From: Candidatus Thiodiazotropha sp. LNASS1
GTDB lineage: Bacteria; Pseudomonadota; Gammaproteobacteria; Chromatiales; Chromatiaceae
Assembly (NCBI RefSeq): GCF_964212655.1
Contig: NZ_OZ156465.1
Coordinates: 4,278,001-4,342,000, forward strand
Direction of reading: 5' to 3'
DNA length: 64,000 bases
The position numbers and the translations under genes were made by a program. Below the pieces are notes generated by a model that did no database searches, was not told the origin of the DNA, and saw only the letters and a list, made by a program, of their open reading frames with translations. Below are positions 1-8,007 of this stretch, piece by piece. Each line of letters opens with the position of its first letter. Position 1 is the stretch's first letter.

Positions 1-208
1 CGTAGCTGATCTCACGGAAGCAAGCACCCATGACTTGCGCTGCCGCGGCATATTCAGAATCCAGGGCCGACAAGGCCTGTTCCAGCTGGCCAAAGATGTC
101 CTCTTCCAGAAAGGCTTCCTCCGGCTCGTAATAGCAGGCACTGAGCATACGGCAGGCGTCCGCTTTGGCTTGATGTCGGCGCTGTACGTCGTTTTGAAGG
201 TTTTCCAT
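1..208 (-). CDS. TorD/DmsD-like molybdoenzyme chaperone, N-terminal part
   Basis: Cut by the left edge; only the first 69 codons are visible. The product starts MENLQNDVQRRHQAKADACR and continues with an acidic helical stretch of the kind seen in TorD/DmsD-type cytoplasmic chaperones, which bind the Tat signal of a molybdoenzyme and support cofactor loading. The ATG at 206-208 has an AAGGG ribosome site just upstream. It is the last visible gene of the minus-strand operon, 67 bp after the ferredoxin subunit, and the catalytic subunit of that operon carries a Tat signal, so it is probably its dedicated chaperone. The family call rests on a short N-terminus plus context. Confidence 0.6.
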   Translation of the reverse strand, partial: MENLQNDVQRRHQAKADACRMLSACYYEPEEAFLEEDIFGQLEQALSALDSEYAAAAQVMGACFREISY

Positions 209-275
209 GGAAATCCCTTTAAAGCAAAGGGCTGGGGCCAACGACCCCAGCACCAATTCATCGTGCGTGCGATCC

Positions 276-1052
276 TCAAACGGTCGGATCGTTGTAACTT
301 CGGATATAGAAGACGTTGGGTTCGGTTCCTTCCTCTTCCTTTAGCCGAGTCGTTTTCTGAGCGGCGAGGATCTTGGCGATCGCGCTATTGGGATCATTTT
401 GATCACCGAAGATCCGGGCGTCTGCCGGGCACGCCTCAACACATGACGGTAGTTCACCGACGCTTGTTCTGTGATAACAGAACGTACACTTCTCGATGAT
501 ACCCATGTTGCGCACCGGCGGATAATCGCCTGAATTGAACCTGTTCTCGCTGGGCGGCGTCGCACCGGCCGTCTTGGCTACTTCGGCTCCCGATGCCGTG
601 CATCCGGCGATGGCCGGGCTCTCATCGAGCCACTCCGGATGGACCGGAAAATCGAACTGATTGAAACTGATGACGCTGTAGGTTCCGCCGTCGAGACTGG
701 AATCGTCCAGCTCCTGAGAACTATAGGGGCAGGCGTCCAGGCAGGCCCCGCAGCCAATGCACCTTTCCTGGTTGAAGAGCGTCGTACCGTCGGGCGCCTT
801 GAACATGGCTTTGGGCTCGGTGGGACATTCTTCGATACAGGGAGGATTGCTGCAATGATTGCACAGCACTGGCATTTGCACATAGGTAGTGTTAGGAAAC
901 TCGCCCTCTGTCTTCATGACGAAGTCGGCCCAGTTGAAACTCTGATTGTGGGCCCGAGCCTGGGTGTTGTTTTCTGCCTTGCAGGCCAACGCACAACTGC
1001 CGCAACCTGTGCATTGGTGCAGATCGATTACCATTCCATATTTGACTGACAT
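276..1052 (-). CDS. Four-cluster ferredoxin subunit of molybdopterin oxidoreductase (ArrB/PsrB/TtrB type)
   Basis: 258 aa electron-transfer subunit expected to carry four [4Fe-4S] clusters between the catalytic subunit and the membrane/cytochrome partners. Visible cysteine groups: CTGCGSCALAC near residue 15, CNHCSNPPCIEEC near 92, CIGCGACLDAC near 125, and a split CTFC...CVEAC group in the last third. A long insertion between the third and fourth groups and the ending FYIRSYNDPTV are typical of ArrB-like subunits. ATG at 1050-1052 has a GGGGATAAG ribosome site. It lies 33 bp after the catalytic gene, so co-translation is likely. No signal peptide is seen; co-export with the Tat-bearing catalytic subunit is the usual arrangement. 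Confidence 0.88.
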   Translation of the reverse strand: MSVKYGMVIDLHQCTGCGSCALACKAENNTQARAHNQSFNWADFVMKTEGEFPNTTYVQMPVLCNHCSNPPCIEECPTEPKAMFKAPDGTTLFNQERCIGCGACLDACPYSSQELDDSSLDGGTYSVISFNQFDFPVHPEWLDESPAIAGCTASGAEVAKTAGATPPSENRFNSGDYPPVRNMGIIEKCTFCYHRTSVGELPSCVEACPADARIFGDQNDPNSAIAKILAAQKTTRLKEEEGTEPNVFYIRSYNDPTV

Positions 1053-1085
1053 GATCTTATCCCCGTTAATTAATTCGGTCGATGG

Positions 1086-3644
1086 CTAGAGCTTCTGGAT
1101 CTTGACGCGCGACACGGCATGACGGGCGGTCGAGCCGCTGAGGCGGTCGTAATCGGCCGGCAGCAGTTCGTTGTTGTTGAACCCGCGCGGGACATGTTTG
1201 CCGTAGTCCGCGCTGGCCAACCGGCCGTAGGCCCAGTGGCCCATGCCGAAGGTCTTGTTGACCGTGCCCGGGCGAACGCCTTCCCAGAGTTTGACTTGAA
1301 TTTTCACACTCTTTTCTGGCGATGTTACCGTTACCCAGTCTCCGTCTGTCAGCTTCAGTTTCTGGGCATCCTTGGGATTGATCTTGAGGACATCTGTGTG
1401 ACTGATATCGCCCGGATCGACCTTCTTGAATTCATAGAATTCGTTTAAGTTCTGTGACCGACCCTCGCGGCTCAACCGGCTACGGCTGTCCATGAAGACG
1501 AAAGGAAATTCGTTCTCGTCGCCATGGTATTTAGCCGGTTCCCAATGCGGTACAAAGACCTGCTCGCCGCGACCCGCGTATTGGGTGACTTCCATGACCT
1601 TGTCGATGCTGACCTCGTATTTCTCGGCGTGCATGCCGAGCACCTTCTTCAAAGTCTCGCTGTAGAACTCGAACTTATGGGTCTCTGTTTTGAAGCCCTT
1701 CTCCCACTTTTTCTTGAAAGGATACTGGTCGGACTGCCACAGACCGAGTTTCACGAATTCCTGCCATCCGTTGATCTTCTCGCCACTATGGTATTTGGTG
1801 GGATTCCATTGCTTCTCGGTCATGACCTTGACGACGATTTCGGCGAACTGCGCCTCGTTTTCAGCTGCCTTGCCGGTTTCAGGATCCTTCAATTCGGTTT
1901 GGAAGTAGTCGAACAGGTTCGGGAAGCCTTTTTCCTTCAGCTTCTTGGCCAGCATCCAGACCACTTCGGTCTCGTCGATGCGGGTGTCCCACAGTGGCTT
2001 GACCAAAGGTTGCTGCAGGCCTATGTAACTGTAGCGGTTGTACTTGCTCGGCACCAGGCCCCAGCGTTCGAACATATGGAACGATGCCGGCAGCACAATA
2101 TCGGCAAACTGGCTCATCTCCGAGGGATTGGTCACGATGTGCGCGAAGAAGGGAACTTTCTCCAACGCCTTTTCCCAACGGGTCGCACCGGTGCACGAGA
2201 AGGTGAAATTGTTCCAATAACCGATGGCCACTTTGATTTCGTAAGGATCTTCGTCGAGGATCCCGTCGGCCGCCCGGTTGGTGACCACGCCGCCGCCCGG
2301 TTTTTTCTTGAGTGAGGGGAATTCAAGGGTGCCACGCTGGTCGATCTTCTTGTGTTTCACTCCTTTTTGGGCGATTTCGTCCAGGTACGGCTTGAATTTC
2401 TCCTTGTAAAGCGGAATATGGGTATAGGGCGCCTTCATCTTCTGCAGTGTGCCACCCTTGTTGTCGGCGCCGCCGACCAGGCCGTTGAGGGCATGGGCCG
2501 CAAGGGCGCCATAGGCGCCGCGTGGCTGCATGGCGGCACCCGGCGCCATCCATACCATGACGTTGGGTGCTGCTTTTCCGAAACCGATCGCCACGCGCCG
2601 GATCTGTTCCGCCGGCACCAGACAAATCTTTTCCGCCCATTCGGGAGTCCGGTCCTTAAGCTCGAGGTTCCACCACTTGACAACGCCATGGGTGAGTTTT
2701 TCGTCGAACGCCGTCTCGTCCACCATTGCGCCGGTCTTGAAGGCGTTGACACCGTCCTTGAAGTCACCGACGAACTCCCGGCTCCATAGCCCTTCAGTCA
2801 GAATGACATGTGCAAGTGCGAGGGCAAGCGCACTGTCTTCCCCCGGTTTGACCGGCATCCATTCGTGGGCCTTGGATGCGGTCGCCGAAAGGCGTGGGTC
2901 CACCGCAACAACGGTCGCCTGATCGAGAACCTTGCCCCATTGGCGGATGGCGTTGGGTACCTGGCGGTTGGAGGCGATGGGATCGCCGCCGAAGCAGATC
3001 ACGTATTTGCTGTTCTCCAGGTCGTAATCGCGGTAGTCCCAATAACCTTCGGTGTAGTAGGAGCCGAATTTTTCCGCCTCGGCGCAGATGGCGCTGTGGG
3101 AGATATTGTTGGGAGAGCCGAAAATCCTGGGCAGCGCACCATAGATGACGTCGCGGCAATAGGTATAACGGCCGCGCATCAGCATAAATTTTTCCGTTTC
3201 GTTGTTTTTGCGCAATTCCATCATCTTGTCGGCGATAGTATCCAATGCCTCGTCCCATGAAACCGCCACGAACTTGGGATCGACGCCGCGCCCCTTCTTC
3301 GGATTGGTGCGCTTCATCGGCACCTTGATGCGGTCGGGATCGTACATCTGCCCGATAGCCAGATGCCCGCGTGGACAGACGTAGCCATTACTGCTCTTGG
3401 AAAGATGATGGCCGCGGACCTTGACCACCCGGCCTTCCTGAACGAAGGCCTCGGCAGCGCACCAGGAGGTACAGCCCTGGCAGACGGTCGGCACCCATTT
3501 GCCTTTGCCGGGAGAGGCGGGCTTGGGTGCGGGGCCATCGGCCGGCGGATCTTCAGCCATTGCCTCGCGCACCATGGCGGAGGTCGCGATAAGGCCACCA
3601 GTAGCGACAGAACTCTTGATAAAATCTCTACGATTAAGTTTCAT
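1086..3644 (-). CDS. Tat-exported molybdopterin oxidoreductase catalytic subunit (ArrA/SrrA/PsrA-like)
   Basis: 852 aa DMSO-reductase-superfamily catalytic subunit, expected to hold Mo-bisMGD and one [4Fe-4S] cluster and to reduce (or oxidise) an oxyanion or sulfur compound in the periplasm. The N-terminus has a Tat signal (NRRDFIKSS). The cluster motif is C55-x2-C58-x3-C62-x27-C90. A GSPNNISHSAICAEAEKFG block places Cys187 as likely Mo ligand, as in the arsenate/polysulfide/thiosulfate reductase branch rather than the Ser-ligated DMSO reductases. Overall flavour resembles respiratory arsenate reductase ArrA, but selenate, tetrathionate, polysulfide or another substrate cannot be excluded from sequence alone. 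It lies 108 bp after the cytochrome b gene and is followed by the ferredoxin subunit and chaperone. Confidence 0.85.
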   Translation of the reverse strand: MKLNRRDFIKSSVATGGLIATSAMVREAMAEDPPADGPAPKPASPGKGKWVPTVCQGCTSWCAAEAFVQEGRVVKVRGHHLSKSSNGYVCPRGHLAIGQMYDPDRIKVPMKRTNPKKGRGVDPKFVAVSWDEALDTIADKMMELRKNNETEKFMLMRGRYTYCRDVIYGALPRIFGSPNNISHSAICAEAEKFGSYYTEGYWDYRDYDLENSKYVICFGGDPIASNRQVPNAIRQWGKVLDQATVVAVDPRLSATASKAHEWMPVKPGEDSALALALAHVILTEGLWSREFVGDFKDGVNAFKTGAMVDETAFDEKLTHGVVKWWNLELKDRTPEWAEKICLVPAEQIRRVAIGFGKAAPNVMVWMAPGAAMQPRGAYGALAAHALNGLVGGADNKGGTLQKMKAPYTHIPLYKEKFKPYLDEIAQKGVKHKKIDQRGTLEFPSLKKKPGGGVVTNRAADGILDEDPYEIKVAIGYWNNFTFSCTGATRWEKALEKVPFFAHIVTNPSEMSQFADIVLPASFHMFERWGLVPSKYNRYSYIGLQQPLVKPLWDTRIDETEVVWMLAKKLKEKGFPNLFDYFQTELKDPETGKAAENEAQFAEIVVKVMTEKQWNPTKYHSGEKINGWQEFVKLGLWQSDQYPFKKKWEKGFKTETHKFEFYSETLKKVLGMHAEKYEVSIDKVMEVTQYAGRGEQVFVPHWEPAKYHGDENEFPFVFMDSRSRLSREGRSQNLNEFYEFKKVDPGDISHTDVLKINPKDAQKLKLTDGDWVTVTSPEKSVKIQVKLWEGVRPGTVNKTFGMGHWAYGRLASADYGKHVPRGFNNNELLPADYDRLSGSTARHAVSRVKIQKL

Positions 3645-3752
3645 GCTCCTCCTCCTATTTGGTCTTTTCAGGAAAATCCTGAGTAGTGTTCAATGTTCAA
3701 GAATCGATGACATGGTGGAAAACCAATTGTCGGTTCTCCACGAGCCGGATAA

Positions 3753-4382
3753 TCAAGTTCTTAATTGTTCTTCGTTTTCGTTTTCGTCTTCGACTTCTTC
3801 CCAACCGGTAATCATCGCTTTGATATGGGCGGTCGGGGTATGTCCGGCGGTAGCCAGGTAGACATGGACGATCAGGAAGATCAACATCAGGTAGGCAGCA
3901 CTGGCATGCGCCACGGCTACCCACTCCAGTGGCAGATTGGCCAGTCCGTACTCAGGCCAGACATCGTAGAACAGGTAGAGCCAGCCGCTGAACCATATGG
4001 TCGGTCCAATCACCAGCAACACGAACAGGTAGGCGAGGCGCTGCAGCGGATTATGCTTGTACCGCGTGGTCTGCCGGAACGGGTGCGGGGCATTGGTGAA
4101 GATGCCGACTGCGTAGTACTTGATCATGGCATCGGCCTTCTCCAGGGTAGGCATGTACTGCTTCCACTCCCCTGTGGTGAAGTGCCAGAAGATAGCGAAG
4201 ATCCAGAGGCCGACCAGGGTCCAGGCAGCGATAGTGTGGTAGCCGACCACCTGCTCGAAGCCGAACAGGGAGTAGATACCGTGCACCTCGAAGCCGGTGA
4301 CCAGCAGGGTAATGATCAGCGCCGCCTGGGACCAGTGCCAGAAACGCTCGAAACGTTTGAACACGTAGATTTTCTTTGGCAT
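3753..4382 (-). CDS. Cytochrome b (formate dehydrogenase gamma/b561 type) of the respiratory operon
   Basis: 209 aa with about four membrane segments and conserved-looking histidines (RFWHWSQAALI near residue 15, GYHTIAAWT near 46, IVHVYLATAGHT near 175), as in diheme cytochrome b subunits of formate dehydrogenases, hydrogenases and thiosulfate reductases. It probably exchanges electrons with the quinone pool and passes them to periplasmic partners. The start MPKKIYVFKRF is chosen because GAAGGG lies 8 nt upstream; the longer frame overlaps the preceding gene. Only 4 bp separate it from the stop of the nine-heme cytochrome gene, so the two are surely co-transcribed. The C-terminus is strongly acidic. 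Confidence 0.85.
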   Translation of the reverse strand: MPKKIYVFKRFERFWHWSQAALIITLLVTGFEVHGIYSLFGFEQVVGYHTIAAWTLVGLWIFAIFWHFTTGEWKQYMPTLEKADAMIKYYAVGIFTNAPHPFRQTTRYKHNPLQRLAYLFVLLVIGPTIWFSGWLYLFYDVWPEYGLANLPLEWVAVAHASAAYLMLIFLIVHVYLATAGHTPTAHIKAMITGWEEVEDENENEEQLRT

Positions 4383-4386
4383 GACT

Positions 4387-6003
4387 TTATCCCTTCTTTT
4401 GGCTTGAGATAACGCGAATCGCGCCGTGCAAGAGCACGCCAATCAGCGCCAGCAATGCCATGGTCAAGAACAGTTTATCGAGTATGGGCAGGCTGCCAAT
4501 GCCCGGCATATAAAGACCTTCAACATCTTTCATGCGGCCATCCCTGCTGTGACAGGACACGCAGGCGAGAGCATCCTCGGCTGGCGCGACCATGTGATTG
4601 ACGGGGATGCGCATTTCGGTTTCGACAAAGCCGACCTGACCGCTGAACTCCCTGCCTGCCACCTTCATTGCGGCATCGATGGATGCCGGCCAGTCAAAGG
4701 TCTTCCAGTAGCCATCGTTCTTCTTTCCGAACAAGCTCGCCGGCACGAGGGTCGCCTTTTCCTCATCGATGGGTTGTTTCCCACGCAAGGTCTTGACCGG
4801 CCATATGCGGGCTTTGGGATCATCAGGACCACCCGCGAGAGTGTTGAGCTGCACGACCCCGGAGGGATCGATGCTGTCATCCATGGTTGTGAATTCGATC
4901 TGGCCACTGAACCAGACGTATTCCGGCACCAGGTTTTCGGCCCACTGAGCGCTTCCCCGTTGTGATGAGTACGTGATGCGTCCCTCGCCATCCTTTTCGA
5001 CGATCGCCTTGCCCTTTTCATTGAGACGACCGGCCGTCGACCAATCCCAATAGGTTTTTGTCGGCAGGCCGCCACGCGCCAGAGCGGGGATATGGCATGT
5101 CTGGCAGGCGATCCGGTCTACGTGATTGTTTAGCTTGGGGTTGGCGCTTTCCGGGTGGGGCGTCAGGCCGTGGCAGGATTCGCAGGTGGCGCGGCTGCCA
5201 CCAACGACGTCTATACCGTGTTCATCCTTGCTCGCAGGCTCATACTGGCTCCCCATCATCTGGTGCCATTCGGTTTTGTGGCATGTGGTGCAGCTATAAC
5301 CGAGCCCGTCTTGCGCCATGTGCACGTCGAGGTGGCGGGGGGCTGTCGCCAGCGATGAATCGAGGTCGCCCTGTTTGATGCCATCACCCCCGTCACTGTA
5401 GAAATGACACCCACCACAGGATTGCACGGTTGGCTTGCCGACCTGTTTCGCCAGTTCGGATAAGTTCGGTTTGCGGACCACCTCGCGCGCCTTGGACTTG
5501 TCCCATTCCACATGGCAGGCCGGGCACTTGACACGCAGCTGATGCATTTTGTTGGACGCATAGGTCCCGGTGGTGTCATGACAGGCGAGGCAATCGACCT
5601 GTTCTTCGGCCGTGAAGTCGAAACCTTCGTCTTTCCATTCGTTGCTGATATGACAGCGGGCGCAATAGGGTCCGTTCGACGAGGTCGCAAACATCGTGCT
5701 GTTCAGGACGTTCCTTTTGCCGACCAACTGTCCCGTCTTGCCGTTCGGAATTTCCCAATTCCAGTGACTGGACGTATGCACCTGCTTGGCAGCCAGGTTA
5801 TGGCAACTGAGGCACGCCTTCGTCAGCTCCATGCCGGACTTAAATCTCTGCTGCAAGACCTCGAAGCTGGAATGATCGGCGGTCGACTGTTGCAAGGGCG
5901 TTGGCGTGACCGTTTCCGGCTTTATTTCAAAAGCCCCGTGGGAGCTGTTGATAGTCAAACCTATAAAAAAAAGCGATGCCAAGCGCCCTAGTTTCCCGAT
6001 CAT
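4387..6003 (-). CDS. Membrane-anchored nine-heme cytochrome c, octaheme tetrathionate reductase (OTR) family
   Basis: 538 aa with an N-terminal signal peptide (about residues 1-23) and nine CxxCH heme motifs: CLSCH, CARCH, CLACH, CPACH, CGGCH, CTTCH, CESCH, CQTCH and CVSCH. Blocks such as CHNLAAKQVH, CLACHDTTGTY and the CGGCHF...GDLDSSL...LDVHM stretch are characteristic of the OTR family, periplasmic enzymes able to reduce tetrathionate, nitrite or hydroxylamine. Two features differ from the soluble octaheme enzyme: a ninth heme motif near residue 483 and a C-terminal transmembrane helix (about 505-525). Start at the ATG at 6001-6003, preceding the signal peptide. First gene of the operon; it may be an electron conduit between the cytochrome b and the molybdoenzyme, or a reductase itself. 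Confidence 0.87.
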   Translation of the reverse strand: MIGKLGRLASLFFIGLTINSSHGAFEIKPETVTPTPLQQSTADHSSFEVLQQRFKSGMELTKACLSCHNLAAKQVHTSSHWNWEIPNGKTGQLVGKRNVLNSTMFATSSNGPYCARCHISNEWKDEGFDFTAEEQVDCLACHDTTGTYASNKMHQLRVKCPACHVEWDKSKAREVVRKPNLSELAKQVGKPTVQSCGGCHFYSDGGDGIKQGDLDSSLATAPRHLDVHMAQDGLGYSCTTCHKTEWHQMMGSQYEPASKDEHGIDVVGGSRATCESCHGLTPHPESANPKLNNHVDRIACQTCHIPALARGGLPTKTYWDWSTAGRLNEKGKAIVEKDGEGRITYSSQRGSAQWAENLVPEYVWFSGQIEFTTMDDSIDPSGVVQLNTLAGGPDDPKARIWPVKTLRGKQPIDEEKATLVPASLFGKKNDGYWKTFDWPASIDAAMKVAGREFSGQVGFVETEMRIPVNHMVAPAEDALACVSCHSRDGRMKDVEGLYMPGIGSLPILDKLFLTMALLALIGVLLHGAIRVISSQKKG

Positions 6004-6384
6004 TTTGCGTAACCTATTATTTTTGGTAATTAGACCTCTTCCCAAAATACCTACACTCTCTTGGGATCCTGGTCCAGGCCTTTCTCCCGATTGGAGGGTG
6101 TCAGTGGTACTCCTAACCAATAGGGTTATAGGCCGTTGAGCGGCTCGATGCGGCAGCGAGCATCGCCAATTATCCCGTCTCCTTGAGAAAGTTCGGGCGT
6201 GAAACGTGCGCGCCCCTCTCATCCGCAGGTGATAAACAACTGTACAGCGACTACTGGAAAAACCGAAAAGTGACTACAAGAAACTGCAGAAAGACAACGA
6301 TATAAATCGGATTACATTCTTATTGTTAGAGCACAAGCTACCATCATTGATATATATCTTGAATGACACAGATCAACGAAAACA
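6004..6384. other. Intergenic region upstream of the respiratory operon
   Basis: No gene is visible. This stretch must carry the promoter of the minus-strand operon. A short inverted motif (TAACC-AATA-GGGTTA, about 6115-6130) lies roughly 115 bp upstream of the cytochrome start and could be a regulator site, but no clear -35/-10 or -24/-12 pair was identified. The right end merges into the Tn3-type transposase relic. Confidence 0.4.
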
Positions 6385-6858
6385 ATGATCAGCCAATACG
6401 GTACAAACCAGGTCAACTTCGCGCAGCTACACCTGTTCGGTTATCGGTTTGAGTTTTGGTATCGGGACTTTCGAAGTAAATTCCAGACCGGGCTTTACGG
6501 TTTCAGGCATCCCAGCGCTTGTGACGGTTATCCACTGAAGCCGGTCCGATGTATCCGGGAGAATCTGATCCTATCGGAGTGGTCGATCATTGAGCGGATC
6601 CTATTGCCACTTGATTTAATGACCACCACGTAGTGTGTGATCGTCTCCAAGCTCAGCACGTATCGGCGACAGAATCGCACCAACAAAGCCTTGTGGGAGT
6701 TCGACAATATCATTAAGAGCCTTTACTTGCTCGACTACGTCGACCTGCCGATGCGTAGGAGTAATGTCCACAAGGCGCTGAACCGTTACGAAGCCTGCTA
6801 TTGGTTGGGCGCGCCATCGCCTATGCACCCTAGCGTTAAAATACAATCGATAAAGTAA
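6385..6858 (+). pseudogene. Tn3-family transposase relic (C-terminal part) with internal amber stop
   Basis: One reading frame gives GTNQVNFAQLHLFGYRF, then YGFRHPS, LKPVR, and after a stop VSKLSTYRRQNRTNKALWEF and IIKSLYLLDYVDLPMRRSN, then LNRYEA. These are the conserved C-terminal blocks of Tn3-family DDE transposases. The frame is interrupted by TAG at 6631-6633, where the family usually has Gln, so one C-to-T change explains it. The N-terminal two-thirds is missing, and after LNRYEACYW the sequence departs from the family and ends. No terminal inverted repeats were found. It is a dead fragment marking past transposon activity at the border of the cassette region. Confidence 0.85.
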
Positions 6859-7171
6859 TTATTGTTAAGTTAAACATCAGCATGATGCTCTCGCAGAGAT
6901 AATTATTTATCTCAAATTTTCAATATGGAGGGAATAAATGGGGACATCCATCACATGTATTTTCTTAAAACACATACAAATCAGTAAGATGGCAAGAAAT
7001 GGTCCAGTGTGATTATTGTAATATTGCGTTGGGTGTCCCGGAAATTGGCACGAGCAACTTCATATACTCATCGTGTGGATGACAACTATATCAGTAAAAC
7101 AATGAAAGAGTACTGTCGAGAAGCATGTAGCAAGATATCTGTTGCACTAAATCAAGTTATTCGACAGGCTC
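6859..7171. other. Intergenic region between Tn3 relic and first cassette boundary
   Basis: No supported gene. It contains an AATGGGGACATCCATC motif (about 6957) resembling sequences around REP-associated transposases, but no transposase reading frame. The rest is AT-rich and unremarkable until the GTTAGGC site at 7172. Confidence 0.4.
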
Positions 7172-7178
7172 GTTAGGC
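7172..7178 (+). other. attC R'-type core site GTTAGGC (left boundary of first cassette)
   Basis: GTTAGGC fits the integron core consensus GTTRRRY exactly and lies 10 bp upstream of the first ATG of the next gene, where a cassette boundary is expected. The matching left half (RYYYAAC) of this site was not found upstream, so only the right end appears preserved. Confidence 0.45.
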
Positions 7179-7200
7179 GTAATAGAAATGCGAAGATACA

Positions 7201-7593
7201 TTGTATGGAGCTGTGTATTTATTCTTTTTGATTATATCGGGCTGCTTTTACTCTAATACTGATTTTGTTCGCGTTGAGCCAGGTAAGCATGTACCAGTTC
7301 CAGAGAATACGAAGCCGAATACGAATTATGGATGGGTAAAGGTAAATCGAAGTGAAGCGAAAGGTTTTATGGTTCGTGTAGGAAATTTAACGTACAAGAG
7401 GATAATAAAGCCACACATGGTTAACGGCGATATAACTTTTGAGGCTGCTGTGTCTGCGTTTGCTGCTTTTGCAGAGAAAGAAGTAGAGCGAAGAGACTAT
7501 TGTGAATCTGCATTCGTTCCGGAGAAGGCAAGAAAACTATATGGCTCAAATACTCAACCAGAAATGAATATTTATGTGGAATGTAGGCGCTAA
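7201..7593 (+). CDS. Putative small lipoprotein (integron-type cassette gene)
   Basis: 130 aa product of unknown function. The N-terminus is a short hydrophobic segment ending in a lipobox-like ISGC around residue 15, suggesting a lipoprotein; the rest is soluble with an alanine-rich helical stretch (FEAAVSAFAAFAEKEVERRD). The open frame begins with TTG at 7201. An ATG at 7188, in another frame, would give a better charged start (MRRYIVWSC), so a one-base indel near 7200-7215 may have broken the original signal peptide. Its stop codon lies in CGCTAAC at the edge of an attC-like site, the normal cassette arrangement. Family not recognised. Confidence 0.55.
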   Translation: MYGAVYLFFLIISGCFYSNTDFVRVEPGKHVPVPENTKPNTNYGWVKVNRSEAKGFMVRVGNLTYKRIIKPHMVNGDITFEAAVSAFAAFAEKEVERRDYCESAFVPEKARKLYGSNTQPEMNIYVECRR

Positions 7594-7602
7594 CAATATT
7601 TC

Positions 7603-7677
7603 GCCTAACAAAAACTTCAACTACGCGCCTATCGGCGCCGGACGCACTAACGTGCGGCGGTTAAGTTGGCGTTCGGG
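7603..7677 (+). repeat. attC-like recombination site 1
   Basis: Starts GCCTAAC (R'' type), followed by the inner pair CTTCAACT / AAGTTG, a GC-rich folded centre (CGCGCC...GGCGCC; GCAC...GTGC), and ends GGCGTTCGGG, where GTTCGGG is a degenerate R'. The layout R''-L''-centre-L'-R' is that of integron attC sites. It sits directly behind the small lipoprotein gene. Confidence 0.6.
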
Positions 7678-7697
7678 TCACTTGAATAATGGCGATA

Positions 7698-7716
7698 ATG
7701 TACATACAATGTACGT
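7698..7716 (+). promoter_or_regulatory. Direct-repeat operator candidate at brnT start
   Basis: ATGTACAT (7698-7705) and ATGTACGT (7709-7716) are repeated 11 bp apart, the second abutting the brnT ATG. BrnA-type antitoxins repress their own operon, so this is a plausible operator. No normal ribosome site precedes brnT. Confidence 0.4.
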
Positions 7717-8007
7717 ATGATAAAGTTTGAATGGAATTCAGCTAAAGCTACAGCGAATATAAAAAAACACGGTATATCCTTTGAAGAAGCTAAGTCTGTG
7801 TTTTATGACGAGTTTGCTGTTCAATTCTATGATTCTGAGAACTCCGAGCTGGAAGAAGACCGTTTTCTCATGCTTGGTCTTAGCAGCGAGTCAAGAATCT
7901 TGATTGTTTGCCATTGCGAAAGAGATTCCGGTAATACAATTCGGATAATTTCCGCTAGAAAGGCAACGAGTAGAGAGCGTATATATTACGCAGGTGACTC
8001 ATCATGA
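7717..8007 (+). CDS. brnT: BrnT family ribonuclease toxin
   Basis: 96 aa, DUF497/BrnT family: N-terminal FEWNSAKATANIKKHGISFE is the family signature, followed by a beta-rich core (RFLMLGLSSESRILIVCH) and the ending RIISARKATSRERIYY with the conserved basic residues of the RelE-like fold. BrnT toxins cleave RNA and are neutralised by BrnA. The stop overlaps the start of the antitoxin gene by 4 bp, the usual toxin-first order. Part of a stretch of small genes bounded by attC-like sites, where toxin-antitoxin pairs are common and are thought to stabilise the array. Confidence 0.9.
   Translation: MIKFEWNSAKATANIKKHGISFEEAKSVFYDEFAVQFYDSENSELEEDRFLMLGLSSESRILIVCHCERDSGNTIRIISARKATSRERIYYAGDSS

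Noticed and set aside
35-499. Plus-strand open frame at the left edge
   Set aside because: It lies opposite the TorD-like and ferredoxin genes, has no recognisable features, and the minus-strand genes have clear cysteine motifs and ribosome sites.
1086-3644. Firm call of respiratory arsenate reductase arrA
   Set aside because: The active-site pattern is shared by several oxyanion and sulfur reductases, and the gene partners differ from typical arrAB loci.
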